From Mesorhizobium carmichaelinearum (GTDB taxonomy: Bacteria; Pseudomonadota; Alphaproteobacteria; Rhizobiales; Rhizobiaceae), in NCBI RefSeq assembly GCF_900199455.1, contig NZ_FZQR01000014.1:62001-126000 (forward strand): a DNA stretch of 64,000 nt. The letters are read 5' to 3'. The translations under genes and the position numbers were made by a program. Under the pieces are notes generated by a model. That model ran no database searches. It saw only the letters and a program-made list of their open reading frames with translations, and was not told the DNA's origin. Positions 42,320 through 50,609 of this stretch are shown here, one piece after another; the stretch's first letter is position 1; every line of letters begins with the position of its first letter.

Positions 42320-43351
42320 CTAGATATTTTCCGGCAGGTAGATGTCGAAGGGCAGGAAGGTCTGGCCAGGCGCGTTGGCCGCGCCGGCTTCGATGGCATG
42401 CACCATCCGGTCGACCAGTTCGCGGCAGAGCGCGGCCAGCGGCGTGGAGATCACCATGGTGAGGATGTTGTCGGCGAGTGCGGCGCGCGACTCGGCGTTG
42501 ATCTCGTTGCAGACGACCACCGGCATATTCACGGGCTTTGCCGCCCGCAGCGCCGAGACCGCGCCTTCCATGCCGCCGCCCGCGACGTAGCAGCCGGCAA
42601 GATCCGGATAGCGCGCCAGAAGATCGATCATCGCATCATGGGTTACCTGGTTTGCCTCCAGATTGACCAGCGTTTCCAGCACGCTGAAGTCGGGTGCATG
42701 CTCGCGAAAAAAGGAGCGGAAGCCGATCTCGCGCAACTCGTGGCCATGGAAGCGATGGCTGCCGACGAAGAGGGCGACTTTGCCGGGCCGCCGCGCCGCC
42801 CTGGCGATCATCCAGGCCGCGGTACGACCGACCTTGCGGTTGTCGAGGCCGACATAGCCCTCGCGGATACCGGCGGCGAAGTCGGACAGCAGCGAGAAGA
42901 CCGGTTGCCCCTTCGCCTTCAACGCCTCGACCGCCGCCGTCAGGGTCGGATGGTCCGGGCCGACAACGGCGATGGCACGCGATTTTGCCGCCAGCCTGCG
43001 CATCTGGGCGGCGATCTCGTCTGGGACAAGGGAACTGGCGAAGTCGATGGTTGCGGCGCCGCGGAACCGCTGCGATTGCGAGACCGCCAGTTCGAGCTCC
43101 GCTGCGAAATCGCCGTAGAAGACATCGTTGCCTCGCAAAAGCAGGAAGCCGAGCCGGTACTCCGGCAGTTCATGGCGCATCCGCTGCTTGATCAGGCCGG
43201 CCGCGTGATAGCCGATCTCGGTCGCGGTCTCGTAGACGCGCCGCGCGGTGTCCTCGCGCACGGGCAGGCGATTGTTGAGCACGCGGTCCACCGTCGCAAC
43301 GCTGACGCCGGAGATACGCGCCAGATCGGATATGGTCGGCCGTTTCGCCAT
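42320..43351 (-). CDS. LacI family transcriptional regulator (inositol/rhizopine locus)
   Basis: This 343-residue regulator begins with a LacI helix-turn-helix (TISDLARISGVSVATVDRVLNNRLPVR is split by its turn near residue 15) and a hinge. A periplasmic-binding-like effector domain follows. The ATG at 43351 gives the canonical MAKRPTISDL start; an earlier ATG at 43390 would read through operator-like sequence. It lies between the transporter operon and mocDEF. It probably controls both in response to an inositol derivative. Confidence 0.92.
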   Translation of the reverse strand: MAKRPTISDLARISGVSVATVDRVLNNRLPVREDTARRVYETATEIGYHAAGLIKQRMRHELPEYRLGFLLLRGNDVFYGDFAAELELAVSQSQRFRGAATIDFASSLVPDEIAAQMRRLAAKSRAIAVVGPDHPTLTAAVEALKAKGQPVFSLLSDFAAGIREGYVGLDNRKVGRTAAWMIARAARRPGKVALFVGSHRFHGHELREIGFRSFFREHAPDFSVLETLVNLEANQVTHDAMIDLLARYPDLAGCYVAGGGMEGAVSALRAAKPVNMPVVVCNEINAESRAALADNILTMVISTPLAALCRELVDRMVHAIEAGAANAPGQTFLPFDIYLPENI

Positions 43352-43397
43352 GATCGCCCTCGTTCGATTGCTGAACACAGGATACATCATTCTGATA

Positions 43398-43415
43398 GGA
43401 AATGATAGAAACTAT
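43398..43415. promoter_or_regulatory. Repeated element GGAAATGATAGAA (copy 2) within GATAG-AAA-CTATC
   Basis: The 13-mer at 43398-43410 matches copy 1 at 42282 in inverted orientation. It overlaps the inverted repeat GATAG-AAA-CTATC, and TCTATCAT recurs 20 bp further on at 43431. The cluster lies between the LacI gene and mocD, which are divergent, and is a likely autoregulatory and mocD operator region. Confidence 0.5.
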
Positions 43416-43508
43416 CTTTATGATGTTGAGTCTATCATGAGCAAGCAGTACTTTCAGGCTGGGTAACCGGCATTCGCTTGGGCGAATGCCTTACCGAGGG
43501 AGGCAACC

Positions 43509-44600
43509 ATGACCGCTGCGCCGTCCCGGCGTGACTACAGCCTGATCGGCCGCGACGCCAAGCTCGCCGTGGAAAACGGCCTGTCGGCGGCTGAGTGGTA
43601 TCACACCGACATACCGCGCAAGCAGATGAAGGAGCTGATGCAGCGCTCCGACGGCCCGGCGATCCGCGACACCGCGATCTGGCTCGCCGCCCTGATCGCT
43701 AGCGGCGCCGGTGGCGCCTGGTTCTGGGGAACCTGGTGGTGCGTGCCGTTCTTCTTCGCCTATGGCGTCCTCTACGGTTCATCCACCGACTCACGCTGGC
43801 ACGAATGCGGCCATGGCACGGCGTTCCGGACGCAGTGGATGAATGATGTGGTCTATCAGATCGCCTGCTTCATGATCATGCGCAATCCGGTGACCTGGCG
43901 CTGGAGCCACACGCGCCATCACACCGACACCATCATCGTCGGCCGCGACCCGGAAATCTCGGTCATGCGGCCGCCGGACCTGGCGCGCGCGCTGCTCGGC
44001 TTCGTTGGCGTGCTCGATGCCTGGCATGCGATGTCGGACATGTTGCGCAACGCCGCCGGCAACATCAGCGCCGCCGAGAAGACCTTCATTCCCGAGCAGG
44101 AACAGGGCAAGGCGATCCGCATTGCCCGCATCTGGACCGCGATCTACGCCGCCACCATCGCGCTGGCGCTCTACACCGGCTCGTTCCTGCCCTTGATGCT
44201 GGTCGGTCTGCCCAGGCTCTATGGCGCCTGGCATCACGTCATGGTCGGCTTGCTGCAGCATGGCGGTCTGGCCGACAATGTCATCGACCATCGGCTGAAC
44301 AGCCGCACCGTCTACATGAACCCGATCAGCCGCTTCATCTACTGGAACATGAACTATCATGTCGAGCATCACATGTTCCCGATGGTGCCCTACCATGCGC
44401 TGCCGAAACTGCATGCGCTGATCAAGCACGATTTGCCGGCGCCGACGCCGTCGATCCTGGCCGGCTACCGCGAGATGATCCCGGTTTTCCTGCGTCAGCT
44501 GCGCAACGAGGACTATTTCCTCAAGCGCGAACTGCCGCCAACCGCCAGGCCGTACCGCGAGGAATTCCACAGCGATGCCGTCGCCGCCGCAGCGGAATGA
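43509..44600 (+). CDS. mocD: Membrane fatty-acid-desaturase-type oxygenase, MocD-like
   Basis: This 363-residue di-iron membrane enzyme has three histidine boxes: HECGH at about 98-102, HTRHH at about 134-138 and HVEHH near residue 284, with hydrophobic segments between. Alone it would be called a fatty acid desaturase. Directly followed by a Rieske ferredoxin and a ferredoxin reductase in an inositol locus, it matches MocD, the oxygenase component for demethylation of the rhizopine 3-O-methyl-scyllo-inosamine. The link to rhizopine is inferred from gene order. Confidence 0.85.
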   Translation: MTAAPSRRDYSLIGRDAKLAVENGLSAAEWYHTDIPRKQMKELMQRSDGPAIRDTAIWLAALIASGAGGAWFWGTWWCVPFFFAYGVLYGSSTDSRWHECGHGTAFRTQWMNDVVYQIACFMIMRNPVTWRWSHTRHHTDTIIVGRDPEISVMRPPDLARALLGFVGVLDAWHAMSDMLRNAAGNISAAEKTFIPEQEQGKAIRIARIWTAIYAATIALALYTGSFLPLMLVGLPRLYGAWHHVMVGLLQHGGLADNVIDHRLNSRTVYMNPISRFIYWNMNYHVEHHMFPMVPYHALPKLHALIKHDLPAPTPSILAGYREMIPVFLRQLRNEDYFLKRELPPTARPYREEFHSDAVAAAAE

Positions 44601-44627
44601 TCGCGGCGAATCCATTTTAGGCTCTTT

Positions 44628-44686
44628 ATTTTAATTTTAACGCAATTCCGGACGGAAAACCGCTGCGCACTTTTCCTGAAATTGCT
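44628..44686. repeat. Dispersed palindromic repeat (GCAATTCCGGACGG family)
   Basis: An AT-rich stretch is followed by GCAATTCCGGACGGAAAACC and CACTTTTCCTGAAATTGC, whose ends pair. The same family occurs in opposite orientation at 61367-61409. It lies in the gap between mocD and mocE and is a familiar rhizobial intergenic element. Confidence 0.7.
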
Positions 44687-44700
44687 TTTGGGAGGACCGA

Positions 44701-45015
44701 ATGAGCGACTGGGTCGAGGCCTGTGCTGCCGATGACATCGATGAAGAGGATGTGATGCGCTTCGATCATGGCGGGCGCACCTTCGCCATCTATCGCAGCC
44801 CCGACGACGAATATTTCGCCACCGATGGGCTTTGCTCGCATGAGAAGGTGCATCTCGCCGACGGGTTGGTGATGGACGACATCATCGAATGCCCCAAGCA
44901 CAACGGCCGTTTCAACTACAAGACGGGTGCGGCCCGGGGCGCGCCGGTCTGCGTCAACCTGAAAACCTATCCGGTCAAGGTCGACGCCGGCAAAGTCCTC
45001 GTTCAGATCAGGTGA
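44701..45015 (+). CDS. mocE: Rieske-type ferredoxin, MocE-like
   Basis: This 104-residue protein has a single Rieske [2Fe-2S] domain with ligands Cys45 and His47 (CSH) and Cys64 and His67 (CPKH). It should pass electrons from the reductase encoded next to the MocD-type oxygenase. The ribosome-binding site GGGAGG lies 8 bp upstream. Its stop overlaps the reductase start by one base. Confidence 0.9.
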   Translation: MSDWVEACAADDIDEEDVMRFDHGGRTFAIYRSPDDEYFATDGLCSHEKVHLADGLVMDDIIECPKHNGRFNYKTGAARGAPVCVNLKTYPVKVDAGKVLVQIR

Positions 45016-46250
45016 TGGATATGGCGCGCGGAATGGTCATCATCGGTGCCGGCGAATGCGGCGGGCGGGCAGCACTTGCGCTACGCGATCTCGGCTACGA
45101 CAGCCCGGTGACGCTGGTCGGCGACGAGCCGCATCTGCCCTACGAACGGCCGCCTCTGTCCAAGGAGGCGATGGCCAGCGACGCGCCGGAAATCAAGGCG
45201 ATCGCCAGCGATGCGCTCCTGGCCGAGAAATCGATCCGGCATATCCATTCCGTCCAGGCCGTGGCGATCGATCGGGCGGCGCATACGGTGCGCCTGTCGG
45301 ACGGTTCGGTCCTGTCTTACGACAAGCTCCTGCTGGCCACCGGCTCGACCCCGCGCAAGCTGCCGATGCCTGGCCTCGGCGCGCGCTGTGTCTATCTCAG
45401 GACCTTTGCCGATGCGCTGGCCATTCGCGGCCATCTCAGCGCCGGCAGCCGCATTGCCATCATCGGCGGCGGCTTCATCGGCCTCGAACTCGCTGCCACT
45501 TCCCGCAAGCTCGGCGCTTCGGTCACCGTCATCGAGGCACAGCCGCGCATCCTGATGCGCGGCGTGCCGGCCGAGATCGCCGAAATCATCCATCAGGCGC
45601 ATGTCGCCGAAGGCGTCGACATACTGTGCGGCGACGGGATTGCGTCCGTCGCCGACGACGGCAACGAGGTGCGCGTAAAGCTTGCCGGCGGGCGGGAAAT
45701 ATCAGCCGACCTCGCCATCATCGGCATCGGCGCCGTGCCGGTGACCGGGCTCGCGGCGGAAGCCGGCCTGATGATCGACAACGGCATTGCGGTTGATGCC
45801 GAGCTGCGCAGCAGCGATCCCGACATCTTTGCCGCTGGCGACTGCTGTTCGTTCCCGCTTGCTGTCTATGGCGGCCGCCGCGTGCGGCTCGAGGCCTGGC
45901 GCAACGCACAGGAACAGGGCGCTCTGGCCGCGAAAAACATGCTCGGTGCCGGCGAGGCGCATGCGGCGGTGCCCTGGTTCTGGTCGGATCAGTATGGCCT
46001 GTCGCTGCAGATCGCAGGCCTTTCGGATGAAGGCAAAAGCACCGTGCGCCGCGACCTCGGCGACGGCGCCTTCATCCTCTTCCATCTGGCTGGGGATGGC
46101 AGGCTGGTCGCCGCCAGCGGCATCGGTCCCGGCAATGCGGTCGCCCGCGACATCAGGCTGGCCGAAATGCTGATCGGCAAGCATGCCAGGCCGGCGCCGG
46201 AAGCGCTGGGATCGCAGGCCGTCAAGCTGAAGTCGTTGCTGGCGGCTTGA
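45015..46250 (+). CDS. mocF: FAD-dependent ferredoxin reductase, MocF-like
   Basis: This protein of about 411 residues has the two-dinucleotide-binding layout of ferredoxin reductases. The FAD motif VIIGAGECGG is at the N-terminus, the NAD motif IAIIGGGFIGLELA near residue 150, and IFAAGDCCSFPL near residue 275. It would transfer electrons from NADH to the MocE ferredoxin. The ATG at 45015 shares its A with the previous TGA; an ATG at 45021 is also possible. Confidence 0.9.
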   Translation: MDMARGMVIIGAGECGGRAALALRDLGYDSPVTLVGDEPHLPYERPPLSKEAMASDAPEIKAIASDALLAEKSIRHIHSVQAVAIDRAAHTVRLSDGSVLSYDKLLLATGSTPRKLPMPGLGARCVYLRTFADALAIRGHLSAGSRIAIIGGGFIGLELAATSRKLGASVTVIEAQPRILMRGVPAEIAEIIHQAHVAEGVDILCGDGIASVADDGNEVRVKLAGGREISADLAIIGIGAVPVTGLAAEAGLMIDNGIAVDAELRSSDPDIFAAGDCCSFPLAVYGGRRVRLEAWRNAQEQGALAAKNMLGAGEAHAAVPWFWSDQYGLSLQIAGLSDEGKSTVRRDLGDGAFILFHLAGDGRLVAASGIGPGNAVARDIRLAEMLIGKHARPAPEALGSQAVKLKSLLAA

Positions 46251-46256
46251 AGCGCC

Positions 46257-47216
46257 CTAAAACAGCGCCTTCAGCTCTGACAATTTGTCGTTGACCAGCC
46301 AGCCGTAGTAATTCTCCTCCGGCAGTTTTTCCGGCTCGCCGGCGGCGCGGCGCTTGTCGTTCTCCGCCTTCAGCGCATAGGCGCGCTGCTCCGGATTGCC
46401 GACATTGTAGAGCGTGGCGGTCAGTCCCGGATTGCCGGAAATGTCGAAGCCGGCGATGCTCTTATAGGCATCGATCGATTTCCTGATCGTCGCCGCGACA
46501 TAAGGCAAGGTCAGATCCGGATCCATGATGGTCTTGTAGACCGAATTGGGGTCGCCGACGTCGAGCTTAGGCAGGCCCGACACCTTGTGCACGAGATCGC
46601 TCATCTGCAGTGCCGTCAAAGGGTTGAGCTGGCCGAGCCCAAAAGTCTGGCCGGCATAATAGGGCTGGAAGAAGGTGGCGCCGAAGCGGTCGTCGGGAAA
46701 GTCCTCGCCGCCAATGGTCTTGCCACGAAACGCATGGTTCCACACCTGCTCGCGGCATTCCCACAAATCATAGCTGTCGGACATCCCTGCGCATTGCTTG
46801 AATTCCGGCCGCTGCACGAAATCCGTGATGTCCTCGCCCTCATAGGCGAAGGAGAGCTTGCTGGAGAGATAGGAGATCGCCTTGACGTAATAGGTCTGCA
46901 ACCGGTCATAGGCGTCGACATTGTAGGTGTGCTCGCCGACAATGGCGCCGACGATGTGCATCGGATCGATGCCATAGGCCGAAGCGGCCTTCTTGATCTT
47001 GCCGCGCAGATCAGGGTCGCTCTGCAGCAAGGCATAGACCTTGCGGTATTTTGCCTGGAAGGTGGTGTTGGTCGCCTGCGTGCGCCGGCTCGAGGCGCCG
47101 GGGATGTCGGGCTGCTCGGCATTGCGGTTTCCCGGCGGCACGAGTGTCGCCGCCTCAGCCGCAAACAGCGTCGCCGCCAGCGTCAAGCCGAGAAAGACCA
47201 GGATAAGTTTTTTCAT
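46257..47216 (-). CDS. DUF1402 family exported protein
   Basis: This 319-residue precursor has a signal peptide (residues 1-22, cleavage near FAAEA). The mature part resembles the rhizobial DUF1402 family. It contains IVGEHTYNVDAYDRLQTYYVKA and, about 105 residues later, TFGLGQLNPLTAL. This arrangement recalls the catalytic glutamate and the GLGQ(M)N motif of lysozyme-like transglycosylases. A role in cell-wall turnover is therefore possible but unproven. It ends 7 bp from the convergent mocF gene. Confidence 0.82.
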   Translation of the reverse strand: MKKLILVFLGLTLAATLFAAEAATLVPPGNRNAEQPDIPGASSRRTQATNTTFQAKYRKVYALLQSDPDLRGKIKKAASAYGIDPMHIVGAIVGEHTYNVDAYDRLQTYYVKAISYLSSKLSFAYEGEDITDFVQRPEFKQCAGMSDSYDLWECREQVWNHAFRGKTIGGEDFPDDRFGATFFQPYYAGQTFGLGQLNPLTALQMSDLVHKVSGLPKLDVGDPNSVYKTIMDPDLTLPYVAATIRKSIDAYKSIAGFDISGNPGLTATLYNVGNPEQRAYALKAENDKRRAAGEPEKLPEENYYGWLVNDKLSELKALF

Positions 47217-47302
47217 GCGCCGCCGCCTGCAAATCTTGCGGGCAAACTAGGGTAGTGCTCTGGGTCGAGTCGAGAGCGCCCCTTCACCCGGCAAGACGAA
47301 AG

Positions 47303-47328
47303 GTGGCCAGATGGTACCATCTGGCCAC
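47303..47328. promoter_or_regulatory. Perfect 26-bp palindrome, half-site GTGGCCAGATGGT
   Basis: The 13-bp half-site is followed at once by its exact reverse complement, with no spacer, and the centre reads TGGTACCA. It lies 87 bp upstream of the DUF1402 gene and 62 bp after hslU. It could be an operator. As RNA it could fold into a hairpin, but there is only a weak U-rich stretch after it for an hslU terminator. Confidence 0.5.
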
Positions 47329-47389
47329 ACATGGTTCTGTTCGCCGGAATATTGCCTGAGCCGGCGCCGGACTGCTCCGGTGCCGCCTT

Positions 47390-48700
47390 CTAAAGGATAA
47401 ATCGCGACAAATCTGTGTTTCGCGAGAGGTCGCCGACATGCTTTTCCACATAGGCGGCGTCGATGGTGACGCTCGTTCCATTGCGGTCAGGCGCGTCATA
47501 GGAAATCTCGTCCAGCACCCGCTCCATCACCGTCTGCAGCCGCCTGGCGCCGATATTCTCGACGCTGTCATTGAGGTCGACGGCAATGCCGGCCAGCGAA
47601 TCGATCGCGTCGTCGGTGAAGGTCAGCTCGACGCCTTCGGTCTTCATCAGCGCGATGTACTGCTTGATGAGGCTGGCTTCCGTCTCGGTCAGGATGCGGA
47701 CGAAATCGTCCTTTTCCAGCGCGCGCAGCTCCACCCGGATCGGCAGGCGGCCCTGCAATTCGGGCAAAAGGTCGGACGGCTTCGACACGTGGAACGCGCC
47801 CGACGCGATGAACAGGATGTGGTCCGTTTTCAGCGGCCCGTATTTGGTCGCCACCGTCGTGCCTTCGACCAGCGGCAGCAGGTCGCGCTGCACGCCTTCG
47901 CGCGAAGGCCCGCCGGAAATGTCCGATCTGGCGGCGATCTTGTCGATCTCGTCGAGGAAGACGATGCCGTCATTTTCCGTCGCGTCGAGCGCCCGGCGCA
48001 CCACCTCGTCCTGGTCGAGCAGCTTGTCGGACTCGTCGCTGACCAGCAGATCGTAGGACTCTTTCACGGTCGTCTTGCGCGACTTGGTTTTCTTGCCGCC
48101 CATCGCCTTCGACAGCATGTCGTTGATGTTGAGCACGCCGATATTGGCGCCCGGCATGCCGGGAATCTCGAAACCGGGCATGCCGCCATTGCCGGTGTCG
48201 GCCACTTCGATCTCGATCTCCTTGTCGTCGAGCTCGCCGTCGCGCAGCTTCTTGCGGAAGCTGTCGCGGGTGGCCGGGCTGGCGGTCTTGCCGACCAGCG
48301 CTTCCAGCACGCGTTCCTCGGCGTTGATGTGGGCGCGCGCCTTGACGTCCTCGCGCATCTTCTCGCGCACCAGGCCGATGGCGATCTCGACGAGGTCGCG
48401 GATGATCTGCTCGACATCGCGGCCGACATAGCCGACCTCGGTGAACTTGGTTGCCTCGACCTTGACGAAAGGCGCACCGGCGAGCCGCGCCAGGCGGCGC
48501 GAGATCTCGGTCTTGCCGACGCCGGTCGGGCCGATCATCAGGATGTTCTTCGGCATCACCTCTTCGCGCATCTGGCCTACCAGCTGCTGGCGGCGCCAGC
48601 GGTTGCGCAAGGCGATGGCCACGGCGCGCTTGGCGTCCTTCTGGCCGATGATGAAGCGGTCGAGTTCCGAAACGATTTCGCGGGGAGAAAAAGTCGTCAT
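47390..48700 (-). CDS. hslU: ATP-dependent protease ATPase subunit HslU
   Basis: This 436-residue AAA+ unfoldase has Walker A GPTGVGKTE at about 57-65, Walker B IVFLDEIDK near residue 250, an intermediate domain rich in KSRKTT repeats, and the conserved C-terminal GDLSRNTDLSRFIL that activates HslV. The ATG at 48700 gives MTTFSPREIV, typical for the family. Together with HslV it forms a cytoplasmic proteasome-like protease. Two other genes sit between hslV and hslU on the same strand. Confidence 0.97.
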   Translation of the reverse strand: MTTFSPREIVSELDRFIIGQKDAKRAVAIALRNRWRRQQLVGQMREEVMPKNILMIGPTGVGKTEISRRLARLAGAPFVKVEATKFTEVGYVGRDVEQIIRDLVEIAIGLVREKMREDVKARAHINAEERVLEALVGKTASPATRDSFRKKLRDGELDDKEIEIEVADTGNGGMPGFEIPGMPGANIGVLNINDMLSKAMGGKKTKSRKTTVKESYDLLVSDESDKLLDQDEVVRRALDATENDGIVFLDEIDKIAARSDISGGPSREGVQRDLLPLVEGTTVATKYGPLKTDHILFIASGAFHVSKPSDLLPELQGRLPIRVELRALEKDDFVRILTETEASLIKQYIALMKTEGVELTFTDDAIDSLAGIAVDLNDSVENIGARRLQTVMERVLDEISYDAPDRNGTSVTIDAAYVEKHVGDLSRNTDLSRFIL

Positions 48701-48702
48701 AG

Positions 48703-49302
48703 CTAAATTCCACTTTGCCACTGCTTGATGGCCTCGAACGGATGCAGCAGCATGATCACGTTGAGTGTCAGATTGTCCCGGATGAGATAGCCGGTACCCA
48801 GTTCGAAAAGGATGGCGAGGCTAACGATCACCCATATAGGTAGCCTTCGCGCCATCACAAATCCCAGCACCATGGCCAGTGTGTCGGACACCGAATTGAT
48901 GATGCTGTCGCCGTAATAGTCGAGCGAAATGGTGCCGGCGCGGTAACGCTCGATGATGAACGGGCTGTTCTCCAGCAGCTCCCAGCCGCCCTCGATGAGG
49001 ACCGCGAATGCCAGCCGCAAGCCGATCGGCGAACGCGGGAACAGGAACCGTGCCAAGGCATAGAACAGGAAGCCATGGATGATGTGCGAGAAGGTGTACC
49101 AGTCGGCAATATGCTGGGAATTCTCCGAACTGTTCACCACGCCATGCCAGAGTTTCACATAGCCACAGGTGCAGATCGGCGTCCGGCCCATGCCATAGAG
49201 CGCCCCGGCCTGGAAGATGAGCAGGCCAAGGACGAGCAGAAGACCCATGCGCCAGCTGTCTTCATAGGCCGAATAGCCATCGTCCGCCCCTGGTTTGCTC
49301 AT
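48703..49302 (-). CDS. DUF2585 (UPF0314) family membrane protein
   Basis: This protein of about 199 residues has roughly five membrane segments and the motifs WHGVVNSSENSQHIADWYTFSHIIHG, IEGGWELLENSPFIIERYR and DYYGDSIINSVSD. It matches the rhizobial UPF0314/DUF2585 family of unknown function, typically found beside hslU. The ATG at 49302 follows GAGGGGG. Its stop lies 2 bp from the hslU start. Confidence 0.88.
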   Translation of the reverse strand: MSKPGADDGYSAYEDSWRMGLLLVLGLLIFQAGALYGMGRTPICTCGYVKLWHGVVNSSENSQHIADWYTFSHIIHGFLFYALARFLFPRSPIGLRLAFAVLIEGGWELLENSPFIIERYRAGTISLDYYGDSIINSVSDTLAMVLGFVMARRLPIWVIVSLAILFELGTGYLIRDNLTLNVIMLLHPFEAIKQWQSGI

Positions 49303-49306
49303 CTGG

Positions 49307-49828
49307 TTATTCCCCCTCGTCATCATGATCGGCATCGATCGCCATCAGCACGACGTCGCCATAGACCGATTGCCTGCGGTCTATGGCCTGGAATCCGGCT
49401 TTTTCGTAGGCGCGGATGGCCCTGAGATTGGCCGGATCGGGGTCGATGATGACGCGGGGCACACCTTCCTCCAACAGATCCTCGACGAACTGGCGCACAA
49501 TCGCCGAGCCATGGCCGATGCCGACCAGCTCCGGCCGGCCGATCGTGAGATCGATGCCGAGTGTGCCGAACGGCTGGTCGGCATAGGGATGGTCGTCTTC
49601 CAGATGCGGGTCGTAGCTCTGCAGATAGGCAATCGGCTTGCCGTCGAGTTCGACGATCAGCGGCTCGACCGAAATCGAGTCGATATGATCGCGAATCTCG
49701 GCGATTTCCGTCTCCGGATCGTTCCACCACTCGGCGACATGCGGCTCGGCGAGCCAGCCGGCGATCATCGGCAGGTCTTTTTCTGTGACCGGCCGAAAAT
49801 CATAGAGCGCCACCTTCTCAGGCGGCAT
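49307..49828 (-). CDS. GNAT family N-acetyltransferase (AAC(6')-like)
   Basis: This protein of about 173 residues has a GNAT fold with FRPVTEKDLPMIAGWLAEPHVAEWW at the N-terminus and the acyl-CoA segment GIGHGSAIVRQFVEDLL, then NLRAIRAYEKAGF. The layout resembles aminoglycoside 6'-acetyltransferase-type GNATs, but the natural substrate is unknown. The ATG at 49828 overlaps the end of hslV by 11 bp; a TTG at 49843 is also in frame. Confidence 0.85.
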   Translation of the reverse strand: MPPEKVALYDFRPVTEKDLPMIAGWLAEPHVAEWWNDPETEIAEIRDHIDSISVEPLIVELDGKPIAYLQSYDPHLEDDHPYADQPFGTLGIDLTIGRPELVGIGHGSAIVRQFVEDLLEEGVPRVIIDPDPANLRAIRAYEKAGFQAIDRRQSVYGDVVLMAIDADHDDEGE

Positions 49829-50369
49829 CGAGCGTTTCGACAATAAAATTGTTGTTGGTGTAGACGCAGATGTCGGAGGCGATCTGCATCGCCTTGCGGG
49901 CGATCTCCTCGGCGTCCTTGTCGGTGTCCATCAGCGCCCGCGCCGCGGCCAGCGCGAAATTGCCGCCCGAACCAATGGCCATGACGCCATGTTCGGGTTC
50001 GAGCACGTCGCCGGTGCCTGTCAGCGCCAGCGAGACCGATTTGTCGGCCACCAGCATCATCGCCTCCAGCCGGCGCAGATAGCGGTCGGTGCGCCAGTCC
50101 TTGGCGAGCTCGACGCAGGCACGCGTCAGCTGGTCGGGATATTGTTCAAGCTTGGCTTCCAGCCGTTCCAGCAGCGTGAAGGCATCCGCGGTGGCGCCGG
50201 CGAAACCGGCGATCACATTGCCGCCCTTGCCGATGCGGCGGACTTTGCGGGCATTGCCCTTCATGATGGTCTGGCCAAGGCTGACCTGGCCGTCGCCGGC
50301 GATCACCACCTTGTTGCCCTTGCGCACCGTCACGATGGTCGTGGCGTGCATGGTCAGATTATCAGACAT
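49818..50369 (-). CDS. hslV: ATP-dependent protease subunit HslV
   Basis: This 183-residue protein is the proteolytic subunit of HslVU. The catalytic N-terminal threonine follows a short propeptide (MSDNLTMHA, then TTIVTVRKG). IAGDGQVSLGQTIMKGNARKVRRI and AIGSGGNFALAAARALM are characteristic. It starts the minus-strand group hslV, GNAT, DUF2585, hslU. It is divergent from hisB, with 240 bp between them in which I recognise no clear promoter motif. Confidence 0.97.
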   Translation of the reverse strand: MSDNLTMHATTIVTVRKGNKVVIAGDGQVSLGQTIMKGNARKVRRIGKGGNVIAGFAGATADAFTLLERLEAKLEQYPDQLTRACVELAKDWRTDRYLRRLEAMMLVADKSVSLALTGTGDVLEPEHGVMAIGSGGNFALAAARALMDTDKDAEEIARKAMQIASDICVYTNNNFIVETLDAA

Positions 50370-50609
50370 TCCTAGCTCCGATTCGCGCGATCCCAAAAGG
50401 CGATTGGCGCGGTACGAGTGATTTTATCGGCCATATGTATGCACGGGACCCATGATTGCAAACCGCCTCTCCGGCAAGGCCGATACCTCTGTGCGAGGCA
50501 ACTGGCAATCGCCGGATCATGCTGATAGAAGGCATTCGTTTTCAAGCCCGCGAGCGCTTGAAGCCTGTGAACCGGTCACCATGTGAACCGCTGGGACAAG
50601 GATAGAGTG

